NCBI RefSeq assembly: GCF_035621495.1
Contig: NZ_CP141821.1
Location: 834,760-898,759 of the forward strand
Length of the DNA: 64,000 nucleotides
Direction: 5' to 3'
Source: Thermococcus sp. SY098
GTDB lineage: Archaea; Methanobacteriota_B; Thermococci; Thermococcales; Thermococcaceae
Position 1 is the stretch's first letter. Each line of letters opens with the position of its first letter. A program made the position numbers and the translations under genes. Below the pieces are notes generated by a model. It was given only the letters and a program-made list of their open reading frames with translations, did no database searches and was not told the DNA's origin. Shown here in pieces: positions 38,333 to 46,473 of the stretch.

Positions 38333-39469
38333 TCACGTTTCTTTATTGTTTATATGGGAGATAATCCTACCAATTGTCGCCGAGACAAAAATACCCATTA
38401 TGCTGGCAAGGGATGCAAGTGCATACATGTGCTGGCTTAAAACTCCATAGGTATATCCAATTTCTCCAACTAAAAGTCCCAAAACACCAAAACTGGCAAT
38501 TCCTGCTCCTCTTGCTAAGGATGTCTTGAGGTCATGCTCCCAGACGAGAACTGTCGTAAGAAGAACCCTAACCAAGTAAATCACCACAAAGAAGTATACA
38601 ACCTCAAGAGAGAACTCTGTTTCAAAGTTTATTCCTCTCCAAGCGAAGAAAATTGGTGCAAATATCCCGTATGTAACCCCGGATATTATGGTGTAAAGCC
38701 TTTCGTACTGTTTTGTTCCCACAAGATCACTATGGAGAATTAAACCTACCAGAAATGCTCCAATGCTAAAGTGAAGACCTATCTGTTCGCTTATTAATGC
38801 AAGAGATGTTGCGAGAATCATGACTATTCCAAAAACAGCCTCATCGCTTTTCAATCTTCTCAACGCTCGTATTATCCAGACTTTATGCTGAATCCCAATA
38901 AAATAGTTTAGTCCAAGCACGGTTCCCAAGAACACTATGTCCTTAACAAACTCAAAAAACAGTTCCATATAGCTTAAATGGTGGAGCTCAAAATTTATCA
39001 AGAGGTAAAGAATAACAAGACTTCCAACTTCACTTATAACGGCATATGAAAGTGCAACATGGAGAAAATCGTGACCAAAGAATCTCGTAAATCTTATTAC
39101 AATTGGTGCGGATGCAACGGCAAGTATCGATGCCACTATAAGATTGTCCGTAGAAAAACGGTAGTTTGTGAATGGCAGAGTTAGAAATAGCATCACTACA
39201 TACGTCACAATGTACATCGGCAGGCTCTTCTTCCCTCCAAGATGAATCTCCTCAGGAGTTAGCTCAAGGCCCGCATAGATCATAAGAAAAAATATGCCCA
39301 GCTCTGCAAGGAGAACCATTTCTTCCCTTGGAAGATTCTTTAAAAGCACTCCAAGTAACAATCCTGCACTTATTTCACCGAGAAATCCCGGATACCCTAA
39401 TCTCTCAAAAATTTCAGCCAAAATCCTTGCCACTGCAATGATTATAAAAACATACCCTATAACATCCAC
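38333..39469 (-). CDS. CPA2-type cation:proton antiporter
   Basis: The 378-residue integral membrane protein has about 11-12 helices and the Kef/NapA-family pattern: F-L-G-E-I-S-A-G-L-L-L-G-V-L, a conserved helix G-I-F-F-L-M-I-Y-A-G-L-E-L, and F-S-I-G-A-F-L-V-G-L-I. No regulatory domain (TrkA-N) follows. It probably exchanges Na+ or K+ for protons. The start is GTG 39469 after GGGGGA. It is divergent from the ACT protein gene. Confidence 0.87.
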   Translation of the reverse strand: MDVIGYVFIIIAVARILAEIFERLGYPGFLGEISAGLLLGVLLKNLPREEMVLLAELGIFFLMIYAGLELTPEEIHLGGKKSLPMYIVTYVVMLFLTLPFTNYRFSTDNLIVASILAVASAPIVIRFTRFFGHDFLHVALSYAVISEVGSLVILYLLINFELHHLSYMELFFEFVKDIVFLGTVLGLNYFIGIQHKVWIIRALRRLKSDEAVFGIVMILATSLALISEQIGLHFSIGAFLVGLILHSDLVGTKQYERLYTIISGVTYGIFAPIFFAWRGINFETEFSLEVVYFFVVIYLVRVLLTTVLVWEHDLKTSLARGAGIASFGVLGLLVGEIGYTYGVLSQHMYALASLASIMGIFVSATIGRIISHINNKET

Positions 39470-39546
39470 GCGAATCCCCCTTTAGTTATAGAGAACATTA
39501 TTTAAAAATTTTCGGAAAATTTCAAAGAGGTAGAATTAATTTTTAG

Positions 39547-39573
39547 ATTAATGTCAAACTTTCGAACATTAAT
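39547..39573. promoter_or_regulatory. Inverted repeat ATTAATGT-N11-ACATTAAT
   Basis: Perfect eight-bp arms (39547-39554 and 39566-39573) sit in the 149-base divergent region between the antiporter and ACT-domain genes. The placement fits an operator controlling one or both genes. The ACT/AbrB-like protein encoded next door is a candidate binder. Both statements are inference. Confidence 0.45.
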
Positions 39574-39618
39574 TCGCAAAGTTTATTATTGTTGTATCCT
39601 AACATGCTTTGATGAACC

Positions 39619-40026
39619 ATGAGACATTATGAGATTGTTAGAATAAAAGAAAACGGAAAGATCGAGATACCATTAGAATTCGCATATGAGATTGGGCTAT
39701 TGAAGGATGCCTATTTCTTAGTTGAAATTGATACTGATTTAAAAGAACTGCACTTGGAAAGGGTTGCCCTTCCTGGCAAGAAGCTTGTTGAAATTGAGCT
39801 TGTAGTCGAGGACAAGCCGGGAGTTCTTGCGAAGATAAGCGGAGTTCTTGGGCGAAATCGGGTGAACATTCTCTTCAGTGAAGCAGAGGAACTTGAAGGA
39901 ATAGGGCTTGCCGCAATTGTAACCGTTGTAGATGTTAGTGAAGCAAAAATCAGTGTTGAAGAGCTCAAAGATGCACTGAAAAACATTGGGGAAGTGAAAG
40001 AAATAACACTAAAAATTCTGGAGTAG
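39619..40026 (+). CDS. AbrB-like/ACT-domain protein
   Basis: The 135 residues fall in two parts. Residues 1-50 (I-V-R-I-K-E-N-G-K-I-E-I-P-L-E-F-A) resemble a SpoVT-AbrB swapped-hairpin DNA-binding fold. Residues 55-135 form an ACT domain (V-E-I-E-L-V-V-E-D-K-P-G-V-L-A-K-I-S-G-V-L), usually a small-molecule sensor. It is probably a ligand-responsive regulator; ligand unknown. Its end overlaps the convergent mrpD gene by 18 bases. Confidence 0.75.
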   Translation: MRHYEIVRIKENGKIEIPLEFAYEIGLLKDAYFLVEIDTDLKELHLERVALPGKKLVEIELVVEDKPGVLAKISGVLGRNRVNILFSEAEELEGIGLAAIVTVVDVSEAKISVEELKDALKNIGEVKEITLKILE

Positions 40027-41526
40027 CAGGAATAAGGTAAATAACAAGAAAACAGCCATAAAGATGTTTATCTCCTCACCAACGGTTTTTGAAAATCTGT
40101 ATCTGATGTCTCTTTCGATGATTCCGCTTCTCCTAAGGAGCACAAAACCCATAACTGAGGAAACAATCAAAACAAAATCCATATAATCAATCCTCTGACC
40201 GTAATACACTCCTAAGGCTAACACCAACAAAGAGAGCAAAAATGGGGAAATCCTCTGGAGTAAATAGGCGTTGAAGTTCTCACGAGACTTCAGGAGATAG
40301 TAGTTGAGCTTTGTGAACGCAACGAGTGTCCCAATGCCTGCGATATAAAGAATGTACCCTAAGGGCTTTTTGATTCCATTGAGTAAGAGGCTTTTTCCAT
40401 AAGCCCCCACAAAAGGCGAAACACCTCCTATCGCTAAGCTGAGCATAAGAATGCTAAGCATTAAGATTGCGTCTCCTCTATAAGACAGATTTCTTATTTC
40501 TTTTGATTTCTGTGCTCTTATCAGCGCCCCGACACTTAGAAACAGTGCCCCTTTAATGAGAGCGTGGGCAAGGGCATAGTACACACTCCCGAGGATATTT
40601 AAAGTCGATACTCCTAATACCACATACCCCATCTGGGAAACCGTGGAGTATGCCAGAAACTTCTTGATATTCCTCTCAACAATCATCAGCACAATACCGA
40701 AGAATATAGATGCAAATGCCACAACCATAAGAACAGTTAGAAACCTTTTAGTTAGGGGGAGGGAAAGATACAGCAACAGCATGCCATAAACTGGGACTTT
40801 AACCACAATTCCAGAAAGCAAAGCAGAAACAGGATCCGGAGCTTTTGAATGAGCATCCGGAAGCCAAGAATGCAGGGGAAAAACACCTGCCTTTAACAGC
40901 AGTGCGGAGAACGCTATACCTGCTGCAACATCTATCTCCCGAGAAGGCAGTATACTGCCACGGATAAGTTCGGTGTTCAAGTAACCTGTCTTTAGATATA
41001 TCATTCCAACCGCAAAAACAAAAAGGTAAGAGGCAGTGAGGGATAGAATCAGATACTTATATGCTGCTCTTTTGGCACCTTTCTCTTCTGAAATAGCAAT
41101 TAAAGCAAACGCTGAAACAGATGCAATTTCCATGTAAATGTAATAATTGAAGAGATCCCTTGAGATAAAAGCCCCTAAAAGTCCCGCATGCATCAGAAGT
41201 AAGAGGGAGTATATTTTGCCGTTCTTCCTGTGTTTTGAAAAGTATTCAATAGAGTAAATGGAGACTGCAAAAAACAATATCAGCTCAGCAAGTACAAAAT
41301 AGACGTTAATATAATCAAGGGAAACCTGAATCCCAGCTGTTTCTGCATATCCCCCTACAATTTCATCCAGAGGTATTTTTCCTCTTATCCCAAAGAAAAC
41401 AATCCACGGTGAGATGGCACCTGTTAAGAATAATAAGCGAGTAATCTTAGCCCTAACACCAAGAACATCAAAAAGAGAAACCAAAAATGCAAAAAGCAGA
41501 GGGTATGCCACTAAGAGTGGAATCAC
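40009..41526 (-). CDS. Mrp antiporter subunit D (ND4/ND5-like)
   Basis: The 505-residue proton-conducting membrane protein has about 14 helices. Key residues are in R-D-L-F-N-Y-Y-I-Y-M-E-I-A-S (Glu), the Lys-containing helix L-L-K-A-G-V-F-P-L-H-S-W-L-P-D-A-H-S-K-A-P, and A-H-A-L-I-K-G-A-L-F-L. These are MrpD/MbhH features. It is the last gene of an eight-gene operon and overlaps mrpC by four bases. It is the only large antiporter-like subunit encoded here. Confidence 0.92.
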   Translation of the reverse strand: MIPLLVAYPLLFAFLVSLFDVLGVRAKITRLLFLTGAISPWIVFFGIRGKIPLDEIVGGYAETAGIQVSLDYINVYFVLAELILFFAVSIYSIEYFSKHRKNGKIYSLLLLMHAGLLGAFISRDLFNYYIYMEIASVSAFALIAISEEKGAKRAAYKYLILSLTASYLFVFAVGMIYLKTGYLNTELIRGSILPSREIDVAAGIAFSALLLKAGVFPLHSWLPDAHSKAPDPVSALLSGIVVKVPVYGMLLLYLSLPLTKRFLTVLMVVAFASIFFGIVLMIVERNIKKFLAYSTVSQMGYVVLGVSTLNILGSVYYALAHALIKGALFLSVGALIRAQKSKEIRNLSYRGDAILMLSILMLSLAIGGVSPFVGAYGKSLLLNGIKKPLGYILYIAGIGTLVAFTKLNYYLLKSRENFNAYLLQRISPFLLSLLVLALGVYYGQRIDYMDFVLIVSSVMGFVLLRRSGIIERDIRYRFSKTVGEEINIFMAVFLLFTLFLLLQNF

Positions 41527-41816
41527 ATCTCATCCCCCCTCATCCTTAAGATAATAGCCAGAGCGAGGGATGTTATTGCAACGTCAACAACAAGAGTTGT
41601 GAGCATCAGAGTAGCAGGCAGGGGGTCAACAACTGTCTGCTGAGGCATTATTGGAACTTCTCCTCCTTCAACGTATCCCGTTCCTACAAAAAACAACACC
41701 AGACCAGTTGATGCAACATTAACCGATAGAACTTGTTTGATTAAATCTTTCTTTGTCATCAGCCCGTAGAGTCCAATCAGCATGATCAGTATGCCCGCAA
41801 TTTCAGCGTTAATCAC
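41523..41816 (-). CDS. Mrp antiporter subunit C (NuoK-like)
   Basis: The 97-residue protein has three transmembrane helices, like NuoK/MbhG: I-L-I-M-L-I-G-L-Y-G-L-M, V-N-V-A-S-T-G-L-V-L-F-F-V and A-T-L-M-L-T-T-L-V-V-D-V-A-I-T. It overlaps mrpB upstream by eight bases and mrpD downstream by four, implying coupled translation. Confidence 0.92.
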   Translation of the reverse strand: MINAEIAGILIMLIGLYGLMTKKDLIKQVLSVNVASTGLVLFFVGTGYVEGGEVPIMPQQTVVDPLPATLMLTTLVVDVAITSLALAIILRMRGDEM

Positions 41817-42231
41817 TTTCGACCCACCTCAGCAGGATATAAAACACAAATGTAAACGCTGCACCAACCTTCAGACCAACCGATATGTTAAACAACGGTA
41901 TGATCCCACCGCTTATCACAGATCCAAATTGTCCCTTGGTTAAGAAATTATAGAAAAAGCTCCCGAACATAAACCCAATCAACCCAAGAGACACCAGAAA
42001 CACTGCTGAGATGTTCTCAATCATACCAACTTCTTTAAATTTAAAGCGTTTTCTAACTTTTTTATATCCATGCGATGTTATAAGGAGAATTACGCTAACT
42101 GCAAGGACTACCCCAGCCTGGAATCCTCCTCCCGGGCTTAAATGTCCATATATCATTAGATACACGGCATATGTCACAAGAAAGGGACTGATGAGCTTTG
42201 TTGTTGTCCTCACAACAGTGCTCATTTTCAC
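41809..42231 (-). CDS. Mrp antiporter subunit B (MnhB domain)
   Basis: The 140-residue membrane protein has the MnhB/MbhF motif Y-G-H-L-S-P-G-G-G-F-Q-A-G-V-V-L-A and four predicted helices. It overlaps the MbhE-like gene by four bases. Start is the ATG at 42231, or the second Met two codons on. Confidence 0.92.
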   Translation of the reverse strand: MKMSTVVRTTTKLISPFLVTYAVYLMIYGHLSPGGGFQAGVVLAVSVILLITSHGYKKVRKRFKFKEVGMIENISAVFLVSLGLIGFMFGSFFYNFLTKGQFGSVISGGIIPLFNISVGLKVGAAFTFVFYILLRWVESD

Positions 42232-42473
42232 TTTTTCTTCCCCCCTAAGAGAAGATAGAAACCGATAACTGCCGTAAAAAGGAGGGTCGCCTCACCAAGA
42301 GTGTCGTATGCACGCCAGTCGGCTAAAATGGCAGTTACAAGATTTGGAATGTTCACCTCTTGCCAGTGTGAAATGTAATATTCATAGCTTCCCCCTTCAA
42401 CCTTAGAGTAATCCAGCTGCAAAAAGGTAAATGCCAATGAAAGAACGATTAGGATAGCAGTAATCTTTCTCAC
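42228..42473 (-). CDS. MbhE-like small subunit
   Basis: The 81-residue protein has an N-terminal helix and a C-terminal helix flanking D-T-L-G-E-A-T-L-L-F-T-A-V-I-G, which corresponds to MbhE or the terminal part of bacterial MrpA. It overlaps its neighbours by four bases on each side. Confidence 0.87.
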   Translation of the reverse strand: MRKITAILIVLSLAFTFLQLDYSKVEGGSYEYYISHWQEVNIPNLVTAILADWRAYDTLGEATLLFTAVIGFYLLLGGKKK

Positions 42474-42718
42474 TTCTTTGTTCCCCCCGACTTTTCTACC
42501 TCTTCTATCGTGAACAGAAAAATTCCAATAATCACAGCCCCCACAACTATAGCAGATAAGGCAACGTCCGGTGCTTTAAGCTGGAAGAGCACCAGCACAA
42601 ATATGAGGCTTAGCAAAGCATATTTAACCACTGCAGCCACCAAATCCCTTTCCTCAATAACCGCAAGTGCTGTGATAACCATAAGGACAAGTAAGAGCTC
42701 ATGGATTATCCCAAGCAT
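42470..42718 (-). CDS. MbhD-like subunit (DUF4040)
   Basis: The 82-residue protein has two or three helices, with V-L-F-Q-L-K-A-P-D-V-A-L-S-A-I-V-V-G-A, the DUF4040 signature found in MbhD and in the C-terminal part of MrpA. It overlaps mrpG by 20 bases. Confidence 0.88.
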   Translation of the reverse strand: MLGIIHELLLVLMVITALAVIEERDLVAAVVKYALLSLIFVLVLFQLKAPDVALSAIVVGAVIIGIFLFTIEEVEKSGGTKK

Positions 42719-43013
42719 ACATATCCACCACCACTTTTGGTTTTATTCCATATTTGTATGCCCCTTTTGCTATTGCGTGCGAGACCATGGGATTTATCAA
42801 CGCTATCAGAAATGCCAAGAGAAGAAGCTTAAGTTTGATGAAAACAGACGCATCAGTGTAGAGCGCCAAAGCTAAGAGAATTGTCATTGCACCTCCAGTA
42901 TCACATTTTGTAGCTGCATGCAATCTCGTATAAACATCAGGAAAGCGGAGTATTCCTAAAGCACCAAACACCATTACAACCTCTCCAAATGCCAAAAGCA
43001 TATACTCAATCAC
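42699..43013 (-). CDS. Mrp antiporter subunit G
   Basis: The 104-residue protein has three helices and the MnhG pattern G-I-L-R-F-P-D-V-Y-T-R-L-H-A-A-T-K, D-T-G-G-A and P-M-V-S-H-A-I-A-K-G-A-Y. It overlaps mrpF by eight bases. Confidence 0.93.
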   Translation of the reverse strand: MIEYMLLAFGEVVMVFGALGILRFPDVYTRLHAATKCDTGGAMTILLALALYTDASVFIKLKLLLLAFLIALINPMVSHAIAKGAYKYGIKPKVVVDMYAWDNP

Positions 43014-43290
43014 TTCTGCCCCTCCTTTCGAGATACTTTGCCAGAATTAATCCACCAACTGCATTAACCATTAAAAGAACAACTGCCAAGTCTACCAGAA
43101 AGTACTGCTTGTTTATAACGGAGAGAATTGCTATTATAACAACGACTTTTGTAGTTATTGTGTTGAGCCCAACTACCCTGTCAGGCAACGTTGGTCCAAA
43201 TAACACCCGGTACATGAGCATAACGCTTGTGGATATCAGCACTATAACCCCCCATCCAAAAGGATTCACCAGAATATTTTCTTCAACCAT
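43006..43290 (-). CDS. Mrp antiporter subunit F
   Basis: The 94-residue protein has the MrpF motif R-V-L-F-G-P-T-L-P-D-R-V-V-G-L-N-T-I-T-T-K-V and a helix with D-L-A-V-V-L-L-M-V-N-A-V-G. The first 25 bases overlap the mrpE 3' end. Confidence 0.93.
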   Translation of the reverse strand: MVEENILVNPFGWGVIVLISTSVMLMYRVLFGPTLPDRVVGLNTITTKVVVIIAILSVINKQYFLVDLAVVLLMVNAVGGLILAKYLERRGRSD

Positions 43291-43871
43291 TCCTCTATGT
43301 CCCCCTTAATTTTTTCTCCCGCCTTTTCCCTGTTGAGGGTTTCAACGTCAATCCAGTGCACATACAGATAAGTTTCCCCCAGCCTCTTTGAGACATCAAG
43401 TGTTAATGTACCTGGAGTTAAGGTTATTGAGTTTGCAAGTATCGTGACGCCTGTATCTGAATGCAGGTCTGTTTTTATCTTTATTATTCCAGGGTTTATG
43501 TCCATGAGGATGACATTCTTAGCAACTTTTATGTTGCTTTCAATCAGACGAAACGCCATTATTATAAGGTATTGGGGAGCGTACAGCAGCAGAAAATACA
43601 CAATTTTCTCAATTAGGTGTCCTCTATGCCTAACATCCTCCATAAGCATATCCCTCATAAATGATGCAATAATGAGTGTTGCAATCGCACCTATGATTAG
43701 ATTGTCTAAAGAAGTATTTGCAGTGATTACAATCCAGAAAGAAAATAGAAGTATCCACGTCAAAACTATTCGCTCCCACACGGGGAGTTTCTGAGCATCA
43801 TAACTTTCATAGAGTACCCTCCTTTGAACTTCTTCTAATCGTTCTTTGAGATAGAAGGGAATCCTGCTCAT
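43266..43871 (-). CDS. Mrp antiporter subunit E
   Basis: The 201-residue MrpE/MbhA protein has helices after residue 30, I-V-A-K-N-V-I-L-M-D-I-N-P-G-I-I-K, and L-A-N-S-I-T-L-T-P-G-T-L-T-L-D, the strongest family motif. An N-terminal hydrophilic extension of about 30 residues precedes the first helix. It is the first gene of the operon. Its promoter lies in 43872-43930. Confidence 0.92.
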   Translation of the reverse strand: MSRIPFYLKERLEEVQRRVLYESYDAQKLPVWERIVLTWILLFSFWIVITANTSLDNLIIGAIATLIIASFMRDMLMEDVRHRGHLIEKIVYFLLLYAPQYLIIMAFRLIESNIKVAKNVILMDINPGIIKIKTDLHSDTGVTILANSITLTPGTLTLDVSKRLGETYLYVHWIDVETLNREKAGEKIKGDIEEWLKKIFW

Positions 43872-43991
43872 GGTTTAATATTTAGTTTTTGGAAGTTATA
43901 ACCCTTTTTGAAACTTTCAGTGTGAGTAGATCAACGGAACTTTATGAGCTCAGTACCCTTATTCCGTTGCTCTTTTAATTTTAATCTTTTG

Positions 43992-44042
43992 GTTAAAAAC
44001 TCCTCTTTAGTTTTCAACTTTAGGTTTTGGAAAGATATAAAT
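43992..44042 (+). promoter_or_regulatory. hypF promoter with two GTTnnnAAC elements
   Basis: GTTAAAAAC (43992-44000) and GTTTTCAAC (44010-44018) both fit the SurR half-site GTTn3AAC, nine bases apart. AAAGATATAAAT (about 44031-44042) is the TATA region, and AGGTGAGAAG precedes ATG 44075. SurR activates hydrogenase genes from just upstream of TATA in P. furiosus; the placement here is similar. The match is visual. Confidence 0.45.
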
Positions 44043-44074
44043 TATCCTCTTCCAAATTTGAGATAGGTGAGAAG

Positions 44075-46387
44075 ATGAAAGCATATCACATTCACGTCGA
44101 AGGCATAGTTCAAGGGGTTGGGTTCCGACCTTTCGTTTACAGAATAGCCCATGAGCACAACTTAAGAGGTTACGTCAAAAACCTTGGAGATGCAGGGGTT
44201 GAAATTGTAGTCGAAGGGGAAGAGCATGATATTAAAGCTTTTCTTCATGACCTAAAATACAGGGCACCACCTCTTGCTAAAATCGAAAAGGTTAAGAAAA
44301 GAGAGATACCCCCTCAAGGATTTGACAACTTTTACATAGAGAAGAGCTCTCAAGGTGGCTCCGGTGGTGATTCAATAATTCCTCCCGACGTTTCAATATG
44401 TGAAGATTGCATCAGGGAACTTTTTGATCCAACCAACAAGAGATATATGTATCCCTTCATTGTGTGTACAAACTGCGGGCCGAGATTTACTATAATTGAA
44501 GATTTACCCTACGACCGCATCAATACGACAATGAGAGAGTTTGAGATGTGTGAATTCTGTGAGAGCGAGTATAAAGACCCGCTAAACAGAAGATACCATG
44601 CTGAACCCGTCTGCTGTCCTGTTTGTGGGCCATCTTACAGGCTCTACACAAGAGAAGGGAAGGAAATCATCGGAGATCCAATAAAAAAGACGGCAGAGCT
44701 GATTGATAAGGGATACATCGTGGCTATCAAGGGAATCGGCGGAATACACATTGCTTGCGACGCAACAAACGAAGATGTTGTTGAAGAACTGAGAAAGAGA
44801 ATCTTAAGACCCCAGCAGCCTTTTGCTTTAATGGCAAAAGACTTAGAAACTATTGAGAGCTTTGCTATAGTTAGTGACGCTGAAAAAGAGGAGCTTTTGA
44901 GCTACAGGAAACCAATAGTTGCGCTGAGAAAGAAAGAACCTTTCCCGCTTCCAGAAGCTTTAGCTCCAGGTCTGCACACGATAGGTGTCATGCTCCCATA
45001 TTCTGGCATTCATTACCTGCTCTTCCACTACTCAAAGAGCCCCGTTTATGTCATGACATCCGCAAACTATCCTGGCCTGCCGATGGTCAAAGATAATGAC
45101 AAAGCTTTCAAAGAGCTCAAAGATTTAGCTGATTACTTCCTCCTGCATAACAGAAAAATCCTGAATAGAGCAGATGACAGCGTTATAAGATTTGTAGATG
45201 GAAAAAGAGCAGTCATTAGAAGGAGCAGAGGTTTTGTGCCTCTGCCAATAGATATTCCATTTGAGTTTATTGGTTTAGCCGTTGGTGCAGAGCTCTTAAA
45301 TGCCTTTGGCTTCGCCAAAAACAGAAGGGTCTATCCAAGTCAGTATATAGGTAATACTTCAAAGGTTGAAGTCCTTGAGTTCATGCGTGATGCCATAGCA
45401 CATTTCCGCAAAATTTTGAGGATTAGGAACCTTGATTTGGTAATATCAGATCTACACCCCCTCTACAACACAACAAAACTCGCCATGGAAATAGCTGAAA
45501 ATGAGGGAGTCGAGTTTCTGCAAGTGCAGCATCATTATGCTCACATAGCCTCAGTGATGGCAGAAAACAAATTAGATGAAATAATCGGAATAGCTGTTGA
45601 CGGTGTCGGATATGGGGTTGATGGCAACACTTGGGGAGGGGAAGTCATCTACATGAGTTATGAAGACGTGGAAAGATTAGCACATATTGATTACTACCCG
45701 CTCCCTGGTGGGGACTTGGCAAGCTACTATCCTCTCAGAGCACTGGTGGGCATTTTAAGCAAAATATATGACATAGAAGAAGTCAAAGGAATTATTCAAA
45801 GATGCTGTCCAAAGGCCATTGATAGCCTAAAATATGGCAAAGTCGAGTTCAATGTGATCCTAAATCAGCTTGCGAGAGAGATAAATGTCAGCTATGCATC
45901 TTCAACAGGAAGAGTCTTGGATGCTTTTGCCGTTATGCTGAATGTCGCATACAGGAGAACATACGAAGGAGAACCAGCGATGAAGCTTGAAAGCTTTGCA
46001 TTCAGGGGTAAAAATGATTTAGGGTTCAGTATTCCGATTGATGGTGAGAAGATTAAAGTTGAAGAGATGTTCAGGCAGGCTCTTGAAGTGAAAGCAAATC
46101 CCGCAGACATTGCTTACTCTGTCCACTTAGCCCTTGGAAGGGCTTTTGGGGAGATAGCAGTTGAAAAAGCAAAGGAATTTGGAGTAAAGAATGTTGGAAT
46201 AAGCGGCGGTGTTGCATATAATGAGCTGATAGTAAAAACCATAAGAAAAATTGTCGAGCGCAACGGGTTGAAATTCTATGCTACCCAGGAAGTTCCCAGA
46301 GGAGACAACGGTATAAACGTTGGACAGGCATTTTTAGGTGGACTTTACCTGGAAGGTTATCTAAGCAAGGAGGATTTAATGCTTTAG
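44075..46387 (+). CDS. hypF: Carbamoyltransferase HypF
   Basis: The 770-residue protein has all HypF domains: acylphosphatase (G-I-V-Q-G-V-G-F-R-P-F-V-Y-R, residues 10-23), paired zinc fingers (C-E-D-C, C-T-N-C-G, C-E-F-C, C-P-V-C-G, about residues 110-190), a YrdC-like domain (V-A-I-K-G-I-G-G-I-H-I-A) and a Kae1-like C-terminal domain (H-H-Y-A-H, G-I-S-G-G-V-A-Y-N). It turns carbamoyl phosphate into thiocarboxamide on HypE for the CN ligands of [NiFe] hydrogenase. ATG 44075 is chosen over an upstream in-frame ATG because of AGGTGAG. Confidence 0.97.
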   Translation: MKAYHIHVEGIVQGVGFRPFVYRIAHEHNLRGYVKNLGDAGVEIVVEGEEHDIKAFLHDLKYRAPPLAKIEKVKKREIPPQGFDNFYIEKSSQGGSGGDSIIPPDVSICEDCIRELFDPTNKRYMYPFIVCTNCGPRFTIIEDLPYDRINTTMREFEMCEFCESEYKDPLNRRYHAEPVCCPVCGPSYRLYTREGKEIIGDPIKKTAELIDKGYIVAIKGIGGIHIACDATNEDVVEELRKRILRPQQPFALMAKDLETIESFAIVSDAEKEELLSYRKPIVALRKKEPFPLPEALAPGLHTIGVMLPYSGIHYLLFHYSKSPVYVMTSANYPGLPMVKDNDKAFKELKDLADYFLLHNRKILNRADDSVIRFVDGKRAVIRRSRGFVPLPIDIPFEFIGLAVGAELLNAFGFAKNRRVYPSQYIGNTSKVEVLEFMRDAIAHFRKILRIRNLDLVISDLHPLYNTTKLAMEIAENEGVEFLQVQHHYAHIASVMAENKLDEIIGIAVDGVGYGVDGNTWGGEVIYMSYEDVERLAHIDYYPLPGGDLASYYPLRALVGILSKIYDIEEVKGIIQRCCPKAIDSLKYGKVEFNVILNQLAREINVSYASSTGRVLDAFAVMLNVAYRRTYEGEPAMKLESFAFRGKNDLGFSIPIDGEKIKVEEMFRQALEVKANPADIAYSVHLALGRAFGEIAVEKAKEFGVKNVGISGGVAYNELIVKTIRKIVERNGLKFYATQEVPRGDNGINVGQAFLGGLYLEGYLSKEDLML

Positions 46388-46473
46388 CCATTTCTCTCAG
46401 ATTTCTATTACCCAAAAATGACCCAAAACAGCTTAAAATATCTGACTCCATTAAAGTTTCAGAGGTGGCCAAA

